The notes: a model not told the origin generated them from the letters alone. Counted from the stretch's first letter, positions 11,400-25,370 are shown. The stretch is 64,000 bases of DNA from Pegea sp. RAD2-039 (GCA_034620365.1 JAQGEQ010000171.1:62001-126000), one strand, 5' to 3'. A program made the numbers and translations.

Positions 11400-12930
11400 A
11401 GCGTTCTCAAAGATGAAGATCATAATCCTTACTTTTGTCTAAAGTCGATCTCAGATGGAAGTTTGAAATTTTTCTAAAGTTTTTTGATCATATCTGTTTT
11501 GATTATTCCAATCTTGTTAATTTCCATTAATAGTTAGTTAATAATGAAGCAGTTGAAGTTATATTAAATTTTGAATCTAGTAGCTTTTCCTTTTCTATCT
11601 TAGTAGTTATTTTTCATTAATATATTTATAAGATTTCTGTTTATGTACCAAGTACTTGGCAAGAAGCTGCACCATGCCAAGCATTTTTATCGGAATCACC
11701 GACCACCAAGGCCCATGTGACAGGTTTCTTTGTAGAGGCATCCAGTTAATCTATCAGTTTAGGCAAACTAGAAAATGTTTACTACAAGTGAGATGAAACC
11801 AGGAGAGGAATTTATTACATTTTTTTGCTGGATCTTCACTGGAGCAAATTTTATTGTAGTATTGGCAATTGCCATTGCAATCTTGTTTTGATGAAGTCAA
11901 TTTGTCAGAATTTTTCTGTATACTGGAACGTAAGGTCTTGCCACTTTTATTTGGATCCACCATAGCTTTTACTTTCATGAAAGATCTAATTTAACCAAAC
12001 TTTATCTCAACTCTTAAACACTATTCAATAAAATATAACCTGAAAACCTTATTCAAATAGAATTTTTGTTGCAAAGTGGTAATCTTTTTGAATCAAAGTT
12101 TTTTTTGCAAGTGGTCTTTCATTCTTTTTTTCTGATTTTCAAACAAAATTGTGTTTGAGTAAACCTTTAACTTGTGGCCCTTTTCATCAAATCAACAAAG
12201 TTCTAAATAAAAAATGTTTAACAATTTGTATTTTTCATTTTATGTTGGAGTCGCATCGTGATTAAACAGTTGAATAAATAATCAAATATTTATTAATTTT
12301 TGGTTTGATATCTATAGAAGTAAAGCAAATATAATTTAGTAATTATGAGAAAACAACTTGCTTTTAATAAAGATCAAAAGCTAATTCGGCCAAAGACAGA
12401 TCTTTGAGCCAAACTTTTGATATTAAACTTAGAATTTTGTTCTTATAGTACCCATGTTTTAAGCTTTATCAGAATTTATTCTGAATAATACTGTTTTTAT
12501 CAAAGCTAATATAATTCAAACTTTTTTTTAAACTGATAAATTTACCCATGAAATAGGGTGCTCGAAATTTGTTTAAGCTGATCTTTGTAGGCCGAAGTAG
12601 TTGATGGAAGGAAGTTGACTGTGATGCGTCCTTCCTGCGCAAGGGGGTTTATTATAATTTAATACAGTGAGCACTAGATTTGCTGATCAGTAGCACGACC
12701 TAATGACTTGGGACAGTGATATTGAAGCCAATAGATTGTAGAGCTTTCATTGGGTTTGCTTTCATATCGTCTACTTTTCCTGAAGCAACCACTGGATAAT
12801 GGCACTACTACCAAAGATACTGTTTGCACTCATCAATCGTAATGTAACAAAAGCCGTATATTTGACGACGAATTGGGGTTCGAACTAATATAACTTTGAG
12901 TCGGTTTGTTTGTGTTTCAGAAATTAAAGA
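11400..12930. other. 3' flank of LRR gene with a possible mobile-element relic
   Basis: Downstream of the LRR stop, an AATAAA occurs near 12027. At 11640-11980 the sequence is less AT-rich. On the minus strand it gives a 74-residue frame (11978-11754) with CNGNC, a downstream Cys pair and SWFHLTC, the spacing seen at the end of PHD-type fingers. A further minus frame at about 11647-11740 includes WALVVGDSDKNAWHG. Such PHD-like fragments often come from transposon proteins. Another GC-richer patch lies at about 12580-12870. No intact gene is visible. Confidence 0.3.
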
Positions 12931-12959
12931 GTCTGCTTGCCAGTCACCAACCATCAAAT

Positions 12960-13255
12960 AATCAAGCAAATTGTTTCTCATACTTCACAATTAATATTTA
13001 GAAACAGCTATTATCAGACATTTTCATATCAGAATCTTTCGTGCTGCTTAACCTGAAGTTGAAATATTTTAATATTACCACAATTGTTATTTCTAAACTG
13101 TGATTCTTTTTAAGTTTCATATATTCAACATTTTGTGTAAATATTCTCTGTTATATTGTATGAGGACTACTGAAACTACATATTTTTCTTTCTATATTTA
13201 TATCCTAATCATAAATAATATTATTTGTTAGAATATATGGGAGCATAAAGTACTC
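12960..13255 (+). mobile_element. Decayed LINE 3' end, copy 1
   Basis: The last codons of a non-LTR retrotransposon ORF2 followed by its 3' UTR. The frame ends LLSDIFISESFVLL...TIVISKL with the TGA at 13101-13103. The tryptophan expected in the conserved WNxLP motif is a TAG stop here. It matches copy 2 at 40.8-41.1 kb through the coding end and about 130 bases of 3' UTR (shared blocks such as ATTTCTAAACTGTGATT, GAGGACTACT and TTTTTCTTTCTAT). It is heavily truncated at the 5' side and inactive. Confidence 0.75.
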
Positions 13256-13384
13256 TTTTCAGTTACTCTCGTTTGGTCGCGAACAGCCATGCTGGATGTG
13301 ATATAATGATATTAAAAACAAAGCAAAACACAGTGAGATGAAAGAGAACAGGTTATTAGGGTTTCTTTTTTTGAAGCTGGGTTT

Positions 13385-13900
13385 GCTTCTAAGTTCTTTA
13401 TTTATTTGCGGATAAAGTATAAAGCGGCATTCGGAGCGATCTGATGCAGTATTTTTCCAGTTACGGGCATAGATGCTGAGCGATTTCTTATCGCGCTTGC
13501 AAGTATCCTCAAAGGGAAGACAAAGACGGCTGGTATCGCGTTTACCTTTTGATAGCCATTCATTCGATAGTTCCTATGAAATCTGCACGTATTCTAGCTG
13601 ATGGACGTGTCCGAGCCAGCGAAGCCAGCTTACATAACATGTTGTACATTGTTGTCAGACAAGTGCGCTTCAAGGCTTCCTTGGTTGAGTTTTTTCTGCC
13701 ACGTTAAACGTAATACTATAGACGAAGACAACTGAAATGAAAGAAGTTAAGATTATTTTCGCTAGCCTTCGACAATGTTCAAGTTTCGCTGGCGTACAGT
13801 AGCGTACCGCAGACAAAGGCTCTAAAGATAGCATCCATGTTTTCATCGGGTAACTTTGGATTATTCCAGACCCTGGAGGTAAACTGTACAAATATACCAT
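13385..13900 (-). mobile_element. Decayed non-LTR retrotransposon, C-terminal part of the RT ORF
   Basis: Read on the minus strand, successive frames show the standard C-terminal landmarks of an invertebrate LINE reverse-transcriptase ORF in the right order. RVWNNPKLP followed by FVCGTLLYASET (family pattern LLYGSETW) lies at about 13875-13780. SWLRWLGHVHQLE (pattern LRWxGHV) lies at 13630-13592. DTCKRDKKSLSIYARNW then ASDRSECR (pattern DVCKRDLKxLxID...W...A.DRxxWR) lies at about 13510-13420. Stops and frame changes separate these blocks, so it is a fossil. The frame is open to about 14036 but loses similarity. It abuts LINE copy 1 in opposite orientation, so this stretch is a nested or adjacent insertion site. 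Confidence 0.8.
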
Positions 13901-16900
13901 GGATGGTGATCTTTAATACCTTGTTTTTTACCCTTAGACGTGACAAGTTCACATATATATAACAACAATTAAATATCTTATAAAGAGAATGATGAAAGAT
14001 TCCTAGATCTGCGAGAAATTCTTTTTTTTGGTACAAATGTTTCTTGAAATCCAGAAAACTTTTATAGAAACAAAGCTGGACTCATCAAAGCGTGACAGCT
14101 GGTGGTTGTCCTTCTTTGGTTGGGCCCGAATAAGGACTTCAATGACTCGCCAAAAAGTGGCGTGAAGAGAACAATGTTGATCGAGTGACGTAAGATCATT
14201 ACAATTTTCACCATGAACACCTTATTATCAAAACTTTAGAAGTATTACAACAGTAGTAATTTCAACATTAAACTGGATTAAAACAAGTATAATGAACCAT
14301 TGCAAGAAGTGTTCTTGTTCTCTTCGATGACGGCTATGGTAACCTTGAGAAAGTGCGATGGTACCTTATTAATGGTCTTAAAATATCTTATGATTTTATT
14401 CTCGAAATTAGGTTTTTTTATCGTGGAAATAAAGAAATCCGTCAGCTTGATGCCAAAGAATGACTTATATATACCGTGCATCTTTCTCCTGTAAATAACT
14501 CCTTCAAAAAAGAAATAAGTTGTACCACAAGTTACATGGTAGAATATCTGCTTTCATAAAACTGTATCATTTGAAGACACATCATACTTATAAAAACAAT
14601 CTTACCATAAAAATATAACACAGTTTTGAACCTTAGCAAATCATCCAGCTAACGGAGCTTTTCAGACATATCAAGAGCTTACTAGCAGTTTGATTAAAGC
14701 AATAGTAAGATGTTTTTTTTTGTGTCATTAACAGAATTACTTATCGATATTATTTCAGTAAACACGTATACAGTTTTTAATTTTATTCAACAAAATTTTG
14801 AGCTGAAACACGAGTTTAAAAGTAAACATTTGTTAGAAGTCATAGTCTTGAGAAAAAATGTTACAGTTTGATAGCAAATTCTTAGAAGATTGCTTCCATA
14901 TTTGATTCGATATATAGGTGGGAATCACTTTTTGTAAAATGATTACAATAAAGATTAGACATCGCTGTCGATTAACTAACAAATATCTTGAACAACTTTT
15001 GCAAACTGCATTCTGTATAGTTACGCTTTTTAACATAATTCTCGGTATTCAAAATCAACGTTAAATTTTGCACTAAAACAACTTTACTTAAACTTTTGAG
15101 ACATTGTTCGTATTTGGTTACGAAAAAAACTGTAGTACTCCAACGACTATTTCCACTGTACACATTTGCGACTTTTAACTCTCTTTGAGATTAAAATGGG
15201 GCCATTAAGCTTTGAAGTTCTACTCTACATATCAAAAAGCACCTCGAATCTACATTCCATTTTGATAACACGTTTTCTTGGAGAAATTTCCAGTAGATTG
15301 AGATGTTTCAAAGTTCAACTTTGTTTAGTTGGAAATATTTAAAGAATTCTCATTATTTCTACCACATCAATATGGTGACTAAATGAAGCAATTTTTTCTC
15401 ACCTATTAATATGCATTTGATAAATCTGTTTATTGACATTATCAGCAAAGATAGGAGCAAAGACACACTTTTAGCTCATCTAAATCTTTTGAAGTTTCTA
15501 CATTTGCACAGAGTTCATTTTTTTTGAAAAATGATAGAACATTTTTATCAGTAGTTCAAGTTATGAAATTATAGACTCAGGAAATTTAAAACAGTTTGAG
15601 AAAACCTGATTCACATAGACTTAATACTTTGGATGCCAGACTTAAAAAAGTTTGATGAAGACAACATTGGTTTAACTTGTATTTTATTTTAAGTAAATCT
15701 TTCTCTGTTGATTTTAGAAACAAAAGATTATTATCGGAAATTTTTCAAAGTCGATTTTGTAGTTGAACAATATTTTTATAGATCATCATAAATAATGATT
15801 CAAAAAAGCGAAAATACAAAAATCTAAGTAAGTTAGTAGTGATAAGATAGAACTGAAATATTACTAAACTCAATACTTGATGTCTAAATAGAATGAGACA
15901 ATGAAACAGCTCTTTGTACGGACGACTACAAAAGTAGATTATACAGAAAATTGTTTACGACTCTAATCATTTCAATGAAATCAATGACATCATTTATACA
16001 ATTTTACTTAATGTGGCAGAAACAAAGCTTTTCATAGATAAAAAGTAAACAGGTGATCTCATGTTCCAACATTCACAAGCTTTTGTAACTGATACTAATG
16101 TTTGTAACATTTTTTATAACCATTTTTCATAATAAAAATTAAAGTCTGTAAACAATTTTTAAAGAATTTTCTTATCGTTTGATTGAACAAAGACAATAAA
16201 TATTAAAATACTTTAAATTATTTTACAGAACTGTTTTGATGGAACATAGATATAATTGATAGTAAAGATGGTTTCAATATTATTAAGTCTTAGAACAATG
16301 TATCAGTATTTCGTAAAAATAATTGGATTTTGTAAGTATACGTTCGTTTAGAAAGTTATGGTAATCTTTTGACAGCTTTTGTATATGAATAATTTTTGTA
16401 ATATTTCTGAAACAAAACTAGATAATTTCAAAATTTGATTAAGCCATATTAGTTTCTAGTTTTTTTATCAATTCACCGGCCAATTAATACTTGTCAATTT
16501 ATAATTCTGAAATTTTATGCTAATTAAAAACTGCAATCAAAAAGATTTAAAGAGTTGCAAATATTCATCTTATGAAAACTCTAAAGCTAAATAAAAAGTA
16601 ATTTATCGTAAAATAAAACTTTTGGCGTTTATCATGGCTCATGAATTTTCTAAATGAGTATAGCTAGTTTCAAATATATTTTGATAAGCATCTGCTTAAA
16701 TTAAAAGTTAAATTCACTTTAAAGTAATGTTTGAAAAGGTGAAAATTAGAAATAATGATAATATAAGCTTAACATTACCGAAGAGCTCGAAAAAGATCGA
16801 TAGTTTACAAATTACCATAAAATCAATCATATTAGTTGACTATCGGGATTTTCAACAAATGCAAACAGCAGTAAAGTTATTGAGAGGTCGGGAGAGGGCA

Positions 16901-19090
16901 GAAGAAAGTTTGATTGAAACTTTCTTTATATCGTCATTAAAACTGTCATTAAATAATTACTACAATATTTTTACTAACTTATTTTCTGTCTACTGTAGAG
17001 ACGTTAAAATATAAGTTAGTTAAAATTGACCGAGTGAATGATAATATTGGACCATTTGATTATTCTTTAACCTTGCATTATTAGAACTTAGCTGTTGTCG
17101 TAGGATTAGGCGGAAATAATTGTAGTCAGCTGTATTTTTTACTAAAATGATAAATCATTAAGCTTTTGGTGGTCGAAAATTAACTAACAAAAAACACAGC
17201 TGTTAAATATTTAAACTGAAACCAACGAATCATGAATTTTGACAAATTTTCCCCTGCCACAGTTTCCCGTGCCCATTAAAGCGTAAATACAACGACTAAA
17301 GCGAGTTGAGTTAAAGGTCAATATCATAGAGTAAGTAGCGCTGTTGGTGAAATTATTTTTCAGACATCATTCTGAAAAGCAACTACTGAAAAACGTCACC
17401 TTCCTTCATACTAGACTATAAATGACATCCAAGCTGTATCAAGATGGTTAGAAGTGATGGAGTTCAATTCGAAGATTATTTTATGATTTAAAACAAATTA
17501 GAAGACTGTGGAGGAGTAACAAATGAATATAACCCAATTGCAGTTTTGCTGTCCAATCTTAATTTGTAAATGATTGATATATTTTAATTCTAGGTTTATA
17601 ATCGTAAGAATTTCACAAAGAACTCTTTCAGTTATTCTTAAAGCTGTTTGAAAAACACACATCATAACGTAGAAAGTTCTAAGTTGAGATTGAAGCAAAT
17701 TTTTACTTCGAAAAGTAAACTTCAAACTTTCGAAGAATACTAACAACTTCAAACATTGTAAAGTAAAATGAACTCTAATTAAGTGAACGAATGCTTTTGG
17801 CTTTCACATAATAATCTCTCAATCACAATCATCTTCTTTAATTAGTTTTAAAATGTGATCTTCTGCTTGAAATTAATCACATGTCTTTCTCGTATCGATC
17901 AGATCTGTGAATTTTAGGAGTAACTCTTGGTTATCATGAGTCACTAGCTGAACTCATTAGACTCATTAGAAGGCAGCCATTTGAGTAAGGGGTAAGTTAA
18001 TTGTAAGGCTTCCACATCAATAATAGGTATCTGGAGACACAAATGAGATCTAGCCAGGTCCAGTCTTGAAGGCTCAACCAATTTCTTTTAGCTACGAACG
18101 ATTTATCTTCATTACACCCAACACCTTGAGCTTATATAAATAGACAATATAATTTTATGGTGAATTTAACCTCAATAGTTTGATTTGTAAAACGGTAAAA
18201 GTGATATTTATTTTAGTGAAAAACATTTCAACATTTTTTATTTAGCACTTTTGCCCTTGAAAATAAAGACAGATCTTTTTATGTGTAATCGGCTTTAAGC
18301 AGAGCAATCATCTTGTCATGGGTGTTTTCATTTCAATTTTTATACTTTTTAAGCTACATTGAAAATCAAAACTGATTGGAGCTATCATTGTAAAGATATG
18401 TTTGAGCAAAGCTTGAAATTTAAAATCATAGAAAGCAGGAAAGAGATCAATTTTACAGCTCTTAGATCGTATCATCGTACTCTTTGATAATTAGAAAGTA
18501 ATAACCACATAGCTAAGCACTCAAGTATTGGTAAAAACCTTTTAAAAATTCCATGGATTAATTAACTTTAATTACTTTTAAAGTTATGAAATGTAATCAC
18601 CTAATAAATTAATAGAAAATAATTTGCAAACATGATATAGAAAATAAAAGTATTTTTCAGAAAAAATACAAAGTTTGTTTCAATGATAAAAAGAGATTTT
18701 AAAACTATATATACCAAAGCACTTATTTAAAATTCTATTTTTTGTTTCAGAAATTTATTTATTTTATCAATGTGTCTGTCTCTTACATTAAATGCAAATT
18801 TTTATAAAAAAGAGAAGATAACTTAATTTTTTTGATGGATTCTATTTTTTGACGATAAGTTACAACATTTAAAACATCCAAAATGATTTAATAAGTTTTT
18901 GAAATAAATCACTCCATTATTTTGAGTTTATAGTCATATATCAAGACTTCAAACCTTTTAAATCGATTTACTCGATTAAAGTTTCATTTGAAATTGGCTT
19001 TAATAGCCAAACCACTAACTAATGTCATCGACTTATCTCCAATTTTCCTGAAAAATTCATGAAGCTGTTGATCAGATAAAATTGAATATC
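13900..19090. other. Gene-poor region, possible transposon relics
   Basis: No gene can be supported. A GC-richer patch sits at about 14080-14190. Minus-strand frames at 14278-14481, 14833-15036 and 14972-15163 read like degraded transposase-sized protein (one contains SRWSTTVFF, vaguely like the RW motif region of hAT transposases), but the resemblance is weak. A plus-strand 95-codon frame at 16727-17014 has no recognised domain. The remainder is AT-rich. Confidence 0.4.
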
Positions 19091-19352
19091 AAATATTAAA
19101 TATCGATAAAAAATCTCGTTAAAATTATAGATCAACATGAAAAAGGTAAAACTAAAGATGAAGCCTTCCACAAATCAGTACAAGAACAGCTTGCTTGTTT
19201 ACCATCTCCCAACACTTCATCTTCAATTCCAATACGCATCGCGCTGTCATTTGTTGATCACATGACTGAAGAAAAGGACAAGGTTGGGTCACGTGATTGG
19301 CATCTGATATTCTGTTTTTTGTCACGGGTTGAAGTAGTGGCTGGTGGGGGTG
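19090..19352 (+). other. Coding-like open stretch, unassigned exon candidate
   Basis: A frame with no start codon near its beginning runs about 85 codons to a TAA at about 19363. It includes KGKTKDEAFHKSVQEQLACL, then a Pro/Ser-rich part and FVDHMTEEKDKVGSRDW. The amino-acid mix is more protein-like than most frames nearby. It lies in a GC-richer island (19140-19560) that also carries CACGTG at about 19292, so promoter or enhancer function is an alternative. No clean splice sites were identified. Confidence 0.25.
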
Positions 19353-20589
19353 ACATATTGCGATAAACTCGAAACTTTATTGTGTTGATAAGCAGGGTGG
19401 AGTGAGAAGCAAAAAGCCTAACATTCAGCGAGCTCTAGTCTTAATCCGGCTTGCAGCTATTATCTCCCACTCATATCTCACACACTTCTTCGTTGCCTCT
19501 ATCTCTTGCAGGTGCATGCCGGCTTGATCCTCATCTTGCGGTTTCTTCAAACAGTTTTGACTGATTGATTTGAAGACTTGCTATCGATAACTTCACAATT
19601 TGAACGCGATAAGATTTCGTTGATTGACATTTCGTCCTTTCTTCTATATTTACGAAAATGGTTTCTTTGATGTAAATTTTTGATTTTCACCTTGAAAATT
19701 GCTGCAGTTTATTTGTAACTAGACTAGATTCAATGTTTACCGCTTTATGTCTACTTATTTCAACTTGTTATTGCGGCTTAATTATCTATTTGAGTTGTTG
19801 ATAGCATTTTCTGTACACTTTACCAATTTAAACGACTTTACTGACTTTTTCAACTTTATCCAGTTTTTTAAAACGCCAGATGTCGCTAAGGTACTGAAAT
19901 TGAAAGCTCTAATTAAGATCTTCATTTAGATTTCTTTATTTAATTGTTCACTCTTATACTTTTAAATAGTCTTAAAAATAAAGCATCAAATTATGATAGT
20001 TGCTTTCTTCAAAAAATCATCGTAAAACTCCGTTTTAAAGGCTAGACAATAATTAAAGCCCATTATTACTAGTTGTCTGAAATTTTTCAGCAAATAATTT
20101 TGAAGAGTCGGACTCCACTTATCTTAAGATGATCAATCAATGAAGAAACAATCATATAACTTAACTGCTACTTCAAAACAACCAAATATGTGAAAAGATA
20201 TTTACATAATTATAAAATATAAGCTACAATAATGTCTTACAAACGTAGTTAAATTAGTCCAGTGATATTTAAACAAATCTTGTAATATGATTTGGCATCA
20301 GTCTTGCTATAAGTCACTTTGTAGCAACACCTTATAATCCAATTCGCAAAACCAATCTAATGATTCTCTGAAGCGTTTTTGAAAATGTATAATTTGATGG
20401 ATAATATCAAATAATATCAATTAAATTTATAAATAAATGTTTATTTCAAGAATTACTGATTGTTTTTTTATTGGTCAGTCAGTAAAATAAATAGCAAATA
20501 AATTTAATTATGATATATTTTTATTGTATGTCAGAAAATCAGTTTCATCTATTTTACATCGAAAACAGATTAGATCGAAGAGACAAATA

Positions 20590-21075
20590 AATTATTTAAA
20601 ATTTAGGTAAAAAATTATCTGAGCTTTGTCATCTGATGCAAGAAAAAATCGAACTTCCAGCTGATATTATTCAAAAAATCAGTACCACTATTTCATTCTA
20701 CATGACTCACTCAACAAATGAAGCATTTCACGACAGATGTTATTACTTCAAATACAATTTGCTTGTTTATAGTGAACTAGATTTATTGTCATAAACAAGT
20801 AGCAAGAAACTAAACGAAGAAGATGAGATGCAGGAGAAAGGGATGTCTTTAAAAAAACATCTTTAAAAAACGCGCTCATGTTGCTACTCACCGGGGAAAG
20901 GTTTTCGACTATGGCCATATGTTACGTTGGACAAGGTGTCAGGCTATTTACGAGCTTGCGGCAGCACTGGTTGTACCCGAATGACATTCTCTAGTCCAAG
21001 GTCATGAATTCGGAGCAACCCAGGAGAATATGCAATGGTGCATAGAAGGCCCTTGGGTGCTTAGGCTAGCGAAGA
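20590..21075 (+). pseudogene. Coding-like relic with internal stops
   Basis: One plus-strand frame reads about 160 codons with only a few stops: KKLSELCHLMQEKIELPADI, then THSTNEAFHDRCYYFKYN, a TAA, KKLNEEDEMQEKGMSLKKHL, another TAA, then GFRLWPYVTLDKVSGYLRAC to a TGA. The EAFH segment and the following TTGCTTGTTTA at the DNA level resemble the open stretch at 19.1-19.35 kb, so the two may be diverged copies or exons of one lost gene. From about 20870 to 21075 the base composition becomes markedly more GC-rich, which suggests a separate insert. No family recognised. Confidence 0.25.
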
Positions 21076-24000
21076 GATCTCTTTTCTTCACAATTCCTCT
21101 TTCATTTTCACGCTCACAATAACGTCATAGCTGATAAAGAAATCGTCTTTTTTGCTTTACTTTTTCATATTTGCTTTTCACAAATTCCATTTAAAGTCAG
21201 CCAATTGTATCTGGTTTTAAGGTAAGTGCTAACTAAAAATAAATCAATTTCCATTCCAATTATGCTCTAGAGTATTGATTTTTAATAAAAGGCTACAAGT
21301 ATAAACATGTGAATATTAATTAAACATTTAAGCTTCTGTTGTCGAATTTAAATTTTATCTTTCAGCTAATCTTTGAAATTAATGTTTTATTATAATGATA
21401 ATAATAATAATTGATTAAGAAAGTTTATGTACGGTAGAATCAAACAAGTGCATTTAGTTTGTACATGAGTATTTGACTTTAAACTGAAAAGTTTAAATTT
21501 TGTTGTGTAAACCGTGTTTGCTCATTAAAAACTTATAGGCTGCTGATAAACGGAAGATTTTGCTCATTAAAAAGAAAATTTTACTTTAAGTCTTCAAACT
21601 AAATAATTAGTACAAGATAAAACAATTTAAAAAATATTGGATAAAAAATAAACTTTCAAAAATCTGTCTTTTTAAAGTAACTCGTCTCTAACTAAATTCA
21701 AAGCCAAACTTTACTGAACCAGATTAATATCAATAAAACATAAAATTTAAAGTCTGTTGAAAGGAAAGTATGCTTTGTTAATGTTTGTTAACTAAACAAC
21801 AACACTGATAAAAGTTGTTAAAAATTTAAAAGTCCTGCTGTTGGTAGGTTTGGTGTTTATGTGTATACATTTTTAGTTTTGCCGGTAATAAGCAAACAGT
21901 TAAATACTTTACTTTTTTTGGCCTCATAACTAACTTATGCATTGGTTTTTTGTTTGAACAACTTTGTGTATTATTCAAAAGAAAAAGTCAATGCTTATAA
22001 CAATTTAGTTTAGATGTCTTTTCCGGTTATGATGTTTGTTGTTAAACAAAGCGTCGGAAATGTACAGGCTACAAGCTTTTTTAAAAGCTTTTGATTCTTT
22101 TCTCAATGAGATAACTAAAATGGGGATTTTTTTTAAACTGAACTTGAAGGTTATAAATAACGACTCTTTTTTTCATGAGACCATTTTATCCTTCAAAAGA
22201 TACAAGATAAAGTGATTTCATTTGGAGAACCTCGCCAAAAGCATCATATAAGATTTCAAAGAATATTCAAACTACAAGAAGCTGTTGTTGATAATATAAG
22301 TGACATATGTGTCTTATTTTGTTTTCAATTGAAATTTTAAAACTAAAAAAATGCTCTTTGCTACTGAGACAACGGCAAAGATTGGTCGTTTTTCTTTGAT
22401 CTGTTGCTACCGATACCAAACGAAGAAGATAAGATAAGTTGATAAGACTTTTGTGGTTCATTTTGGCCTCTTGCGTTCTTTTTGCTGCATTTGCAAGATT
22501 AGATTTTCTTCGGATAACTTGCTAATTTTTCAGCCGGCTTTTTAAGGTTTAATTTTTTCTTTATATTAGTCTTAAAAATGACACATTAAAAACATCAGCT
22601 TCTGTTCGTCTTTAATGCCTTGGTTATTCTAATTTCCAAATAGAAGAAGTTACTTTAGAGCTTTTTAAAAGATAATCTGACCAAAAGTAAACTGACTAAT
22701 GATATGATCAAATTTGTAGTTGTCTTTTACTAGTTTAACTCTCATTGAATCTAATCTAAGACTTTTTGTGACGTTCGATCAGGAAATTTTGAATTAAGAA
22801 ACATACTCATTGACTTATTGTACAAAACTAAAATTTTGAAAAAAGCATTTACTTCATATTTATGAATTTAATTTCATCTTAATCTAACTTGAAATAAGTT
22901 TTTCAGATAATCTTGGCTGTTGGTTTTCTTTTTTTAATTTTTAATCATTCTCTTTTTAACTAGCCAGATGCTTTGACATTAAAAGCAACTGTCGTTTAAA
23001 CATAACATAAAAAGAGATTTATATTTACTATTAAAATAAATTTTAATGAAGAACATTTGTTTCAAATTGTATATACAACATCTTGAAACTGTCTATTTAT
23101 CGCTTAATAATTTATTGACAGTTGTATCAAATCAAAAGGTGGTCAAGATTGAAATGTATCAAATTATAAATTCATTTAAATGATTTAGTTAGAACATATT
23201 TTCATCAAAACTAGAAATCAATAAAGTTTAAAAAAAAGTGAAAACCGGAATTAATCTTAGTTAGCAAGAGCTGTGAGGTGATATAGAAATTGTCTACTGT
23301 AGCTCAGATAAATAATAAAGATATTTGAAACGTTGGTTTTTCTTCTAACTACATACATGATAAAATATTTGATTATTAATTTTAAGAATTGATTTACACA
23401 TGAAGCACAATATTCAATGAAAAATATTTAAACTTAAGGCAGTACCTCTCAAATGCATCAGTCATAAGGTTCATCTATTCAAGTAATCAGAAAGCTAAAA
23501 CAGAACTATTACTTTTTATATAAACGAATTTTTATACTTTGTATTTAAAATTCAATTTCAGGATTTTTTCATTCACTTTGTGGCGCTATTGTATCAAACA
23601 GTTTTTATCAAGTTGTTCACTTTTGAGTTAGTAAGCAAATTAGAATTGAGTATCAAGCATTTTCAAAGGAACCAAAAACTATCTTCAAATCTAACGTTGA
23701 ATGTTGAACTTGAAATAGTTTCAATATTAAACATTTCAAATTTAAACCATAAAATAAAACAAGTTTAAATCAGAGAACAACTTTAAACAGAACTAAAATA
23801 TTTACGAATCTGAAAAACTTTTTAAAATCATCTCTAACATGATAAAGATAATTGGATCGTGTTTGTGAATTGTGTTTAAGGTTTCAATATTTACAAGCAA
23901 TTAATAAATGGACAAATGTATCATGTTTTTATTGATCTAATAAGAAATCGAAACCTTTAACTTGTATAGCTTATGTTTTCGTATATAAATTCTACAAGGA

Positions 24001-25370
24001 ACTCTTGCCTCTAATTATTTGCTAATTTATTTTGAATCAGTCAGCCGGCAACAGTTTTGTTTACACTGAACTATATAGGAGCTAAACAATTAATTTTGTC
24101 ATGGTGGGTGGTTGCAACATGCTGCTGCAATTATTAATGTAAAATAAATGAAGCTCACCAACCAACAGTTCTAACCTAACAAAAATAAATTTCATTTCCA
24201 ATGCGATGAATATCTATTAGATCATTAATAATTACTATCAAATTAAAAAAACAAATTTGACCACAGAAATATTTTTGTTAGTAAAATAGTTGAAGCTTAG
24301 CTAAACGCATGAACTGAAACAGATTTCTAATCATCTCGACTCTTATTTGTCATATTTCAATCTTTAAAAGTGAACAACATGTTGTAGATGCTACATATAG
24401 AAAATCAGCAGCTTGCGGTTCTTGGCTTCTTATCTATGTCTTGTAATTAACCAATGCCAATATGGGCGGCAAAACAGGAGTATATAGACTAATTAACCCT
24501 GTTTATACGCTAGCACTCTGGCAATGATGTTCAGTTAGCTAATTTACTACGCGAACGTGTACATCACATTGTCAGTTGAGTAGCTTTTATGTAAACCGAC
24601 TGCTTATATGATGTAAAAGTTTACAACGTTTCCATTTTATTAATGTATCAGCACTTCTGCGTCCACTGAATTTCTAAAATAGTTGACTTCATGTTACATT
24701 TTTGCCATCTACTTATAAAGCTTTGGCGTAAAAGCTTTTAATTAACAAAGATAGCTCAGCCAAGATAGAATAAAACTTCCTGTTCTTATATAAAAGATTT
24801 CTTTAAATATTTTTACAATTTTATAAGGCTATAAATGTAACACAGACTGCTTCGTTTTTAAAGATTAAATCTTGCAAACATTTTTATGAATGAATAGGAA
24901 GTTACAGAACCTTGATTAAAAGCATAAATCTTTATGTGCCTCAATTTATTCCAGAGTAAATATAAGAACATATATTTTATGGTCCAGTTGCGGTAGATAA
25001 TTCCAGCTTTAACCCAGACTTTATTGCAGTTGTATTTGAGAACTTTTATATTTTATCGACAAATACAAAACACGGGAAAATCTCACTGTTTTACTTGTTA
25101 GCTTAACAGAGGAAGATAGTTGTAAATTGTATAAGGTTCTGGTTTCAAGATTTGATTCTATTTGTTTTGTCGCCTACAACTTGTTTTTATAGCTCTACCG
25201 ACAAACATTTCCGCTTCTAAACTTCAACATTCTTCTTACTTCCACCTTTTTCTAATCAAAACTCCTAATAAATAAAACAATGTGGGAAGTGTCATCATTT
25301 AATTGAATATTTTGTAGGGATGACAAAAGTTTTATTTTGCGAATAAAAGCATCACAAATGTGAACAGGCT
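21076..25370. other. Non-coding AT-rich stretch
   Basis: I see no gene, repeat family or RNA. Short frames at 22267-22461 (minus) and 23580-23768 (plus) have no domain and are compatible with chance. Confidence 0.5.

Noticed and set aside
14833-15163. Possible hAT transposase relic (SRWSTT)
   Set aside because: Only one short motif resembles the family, and it is surrounded by stops. No terminal repeats or catalytic region could be recognised, so it is not called.
16727-17014. Plus-strand 95-codon frame
   Set aside because: No recognisable domain and no splice context or neighbouring exons. A frame of this length can arise by chance in a 64 kb window.
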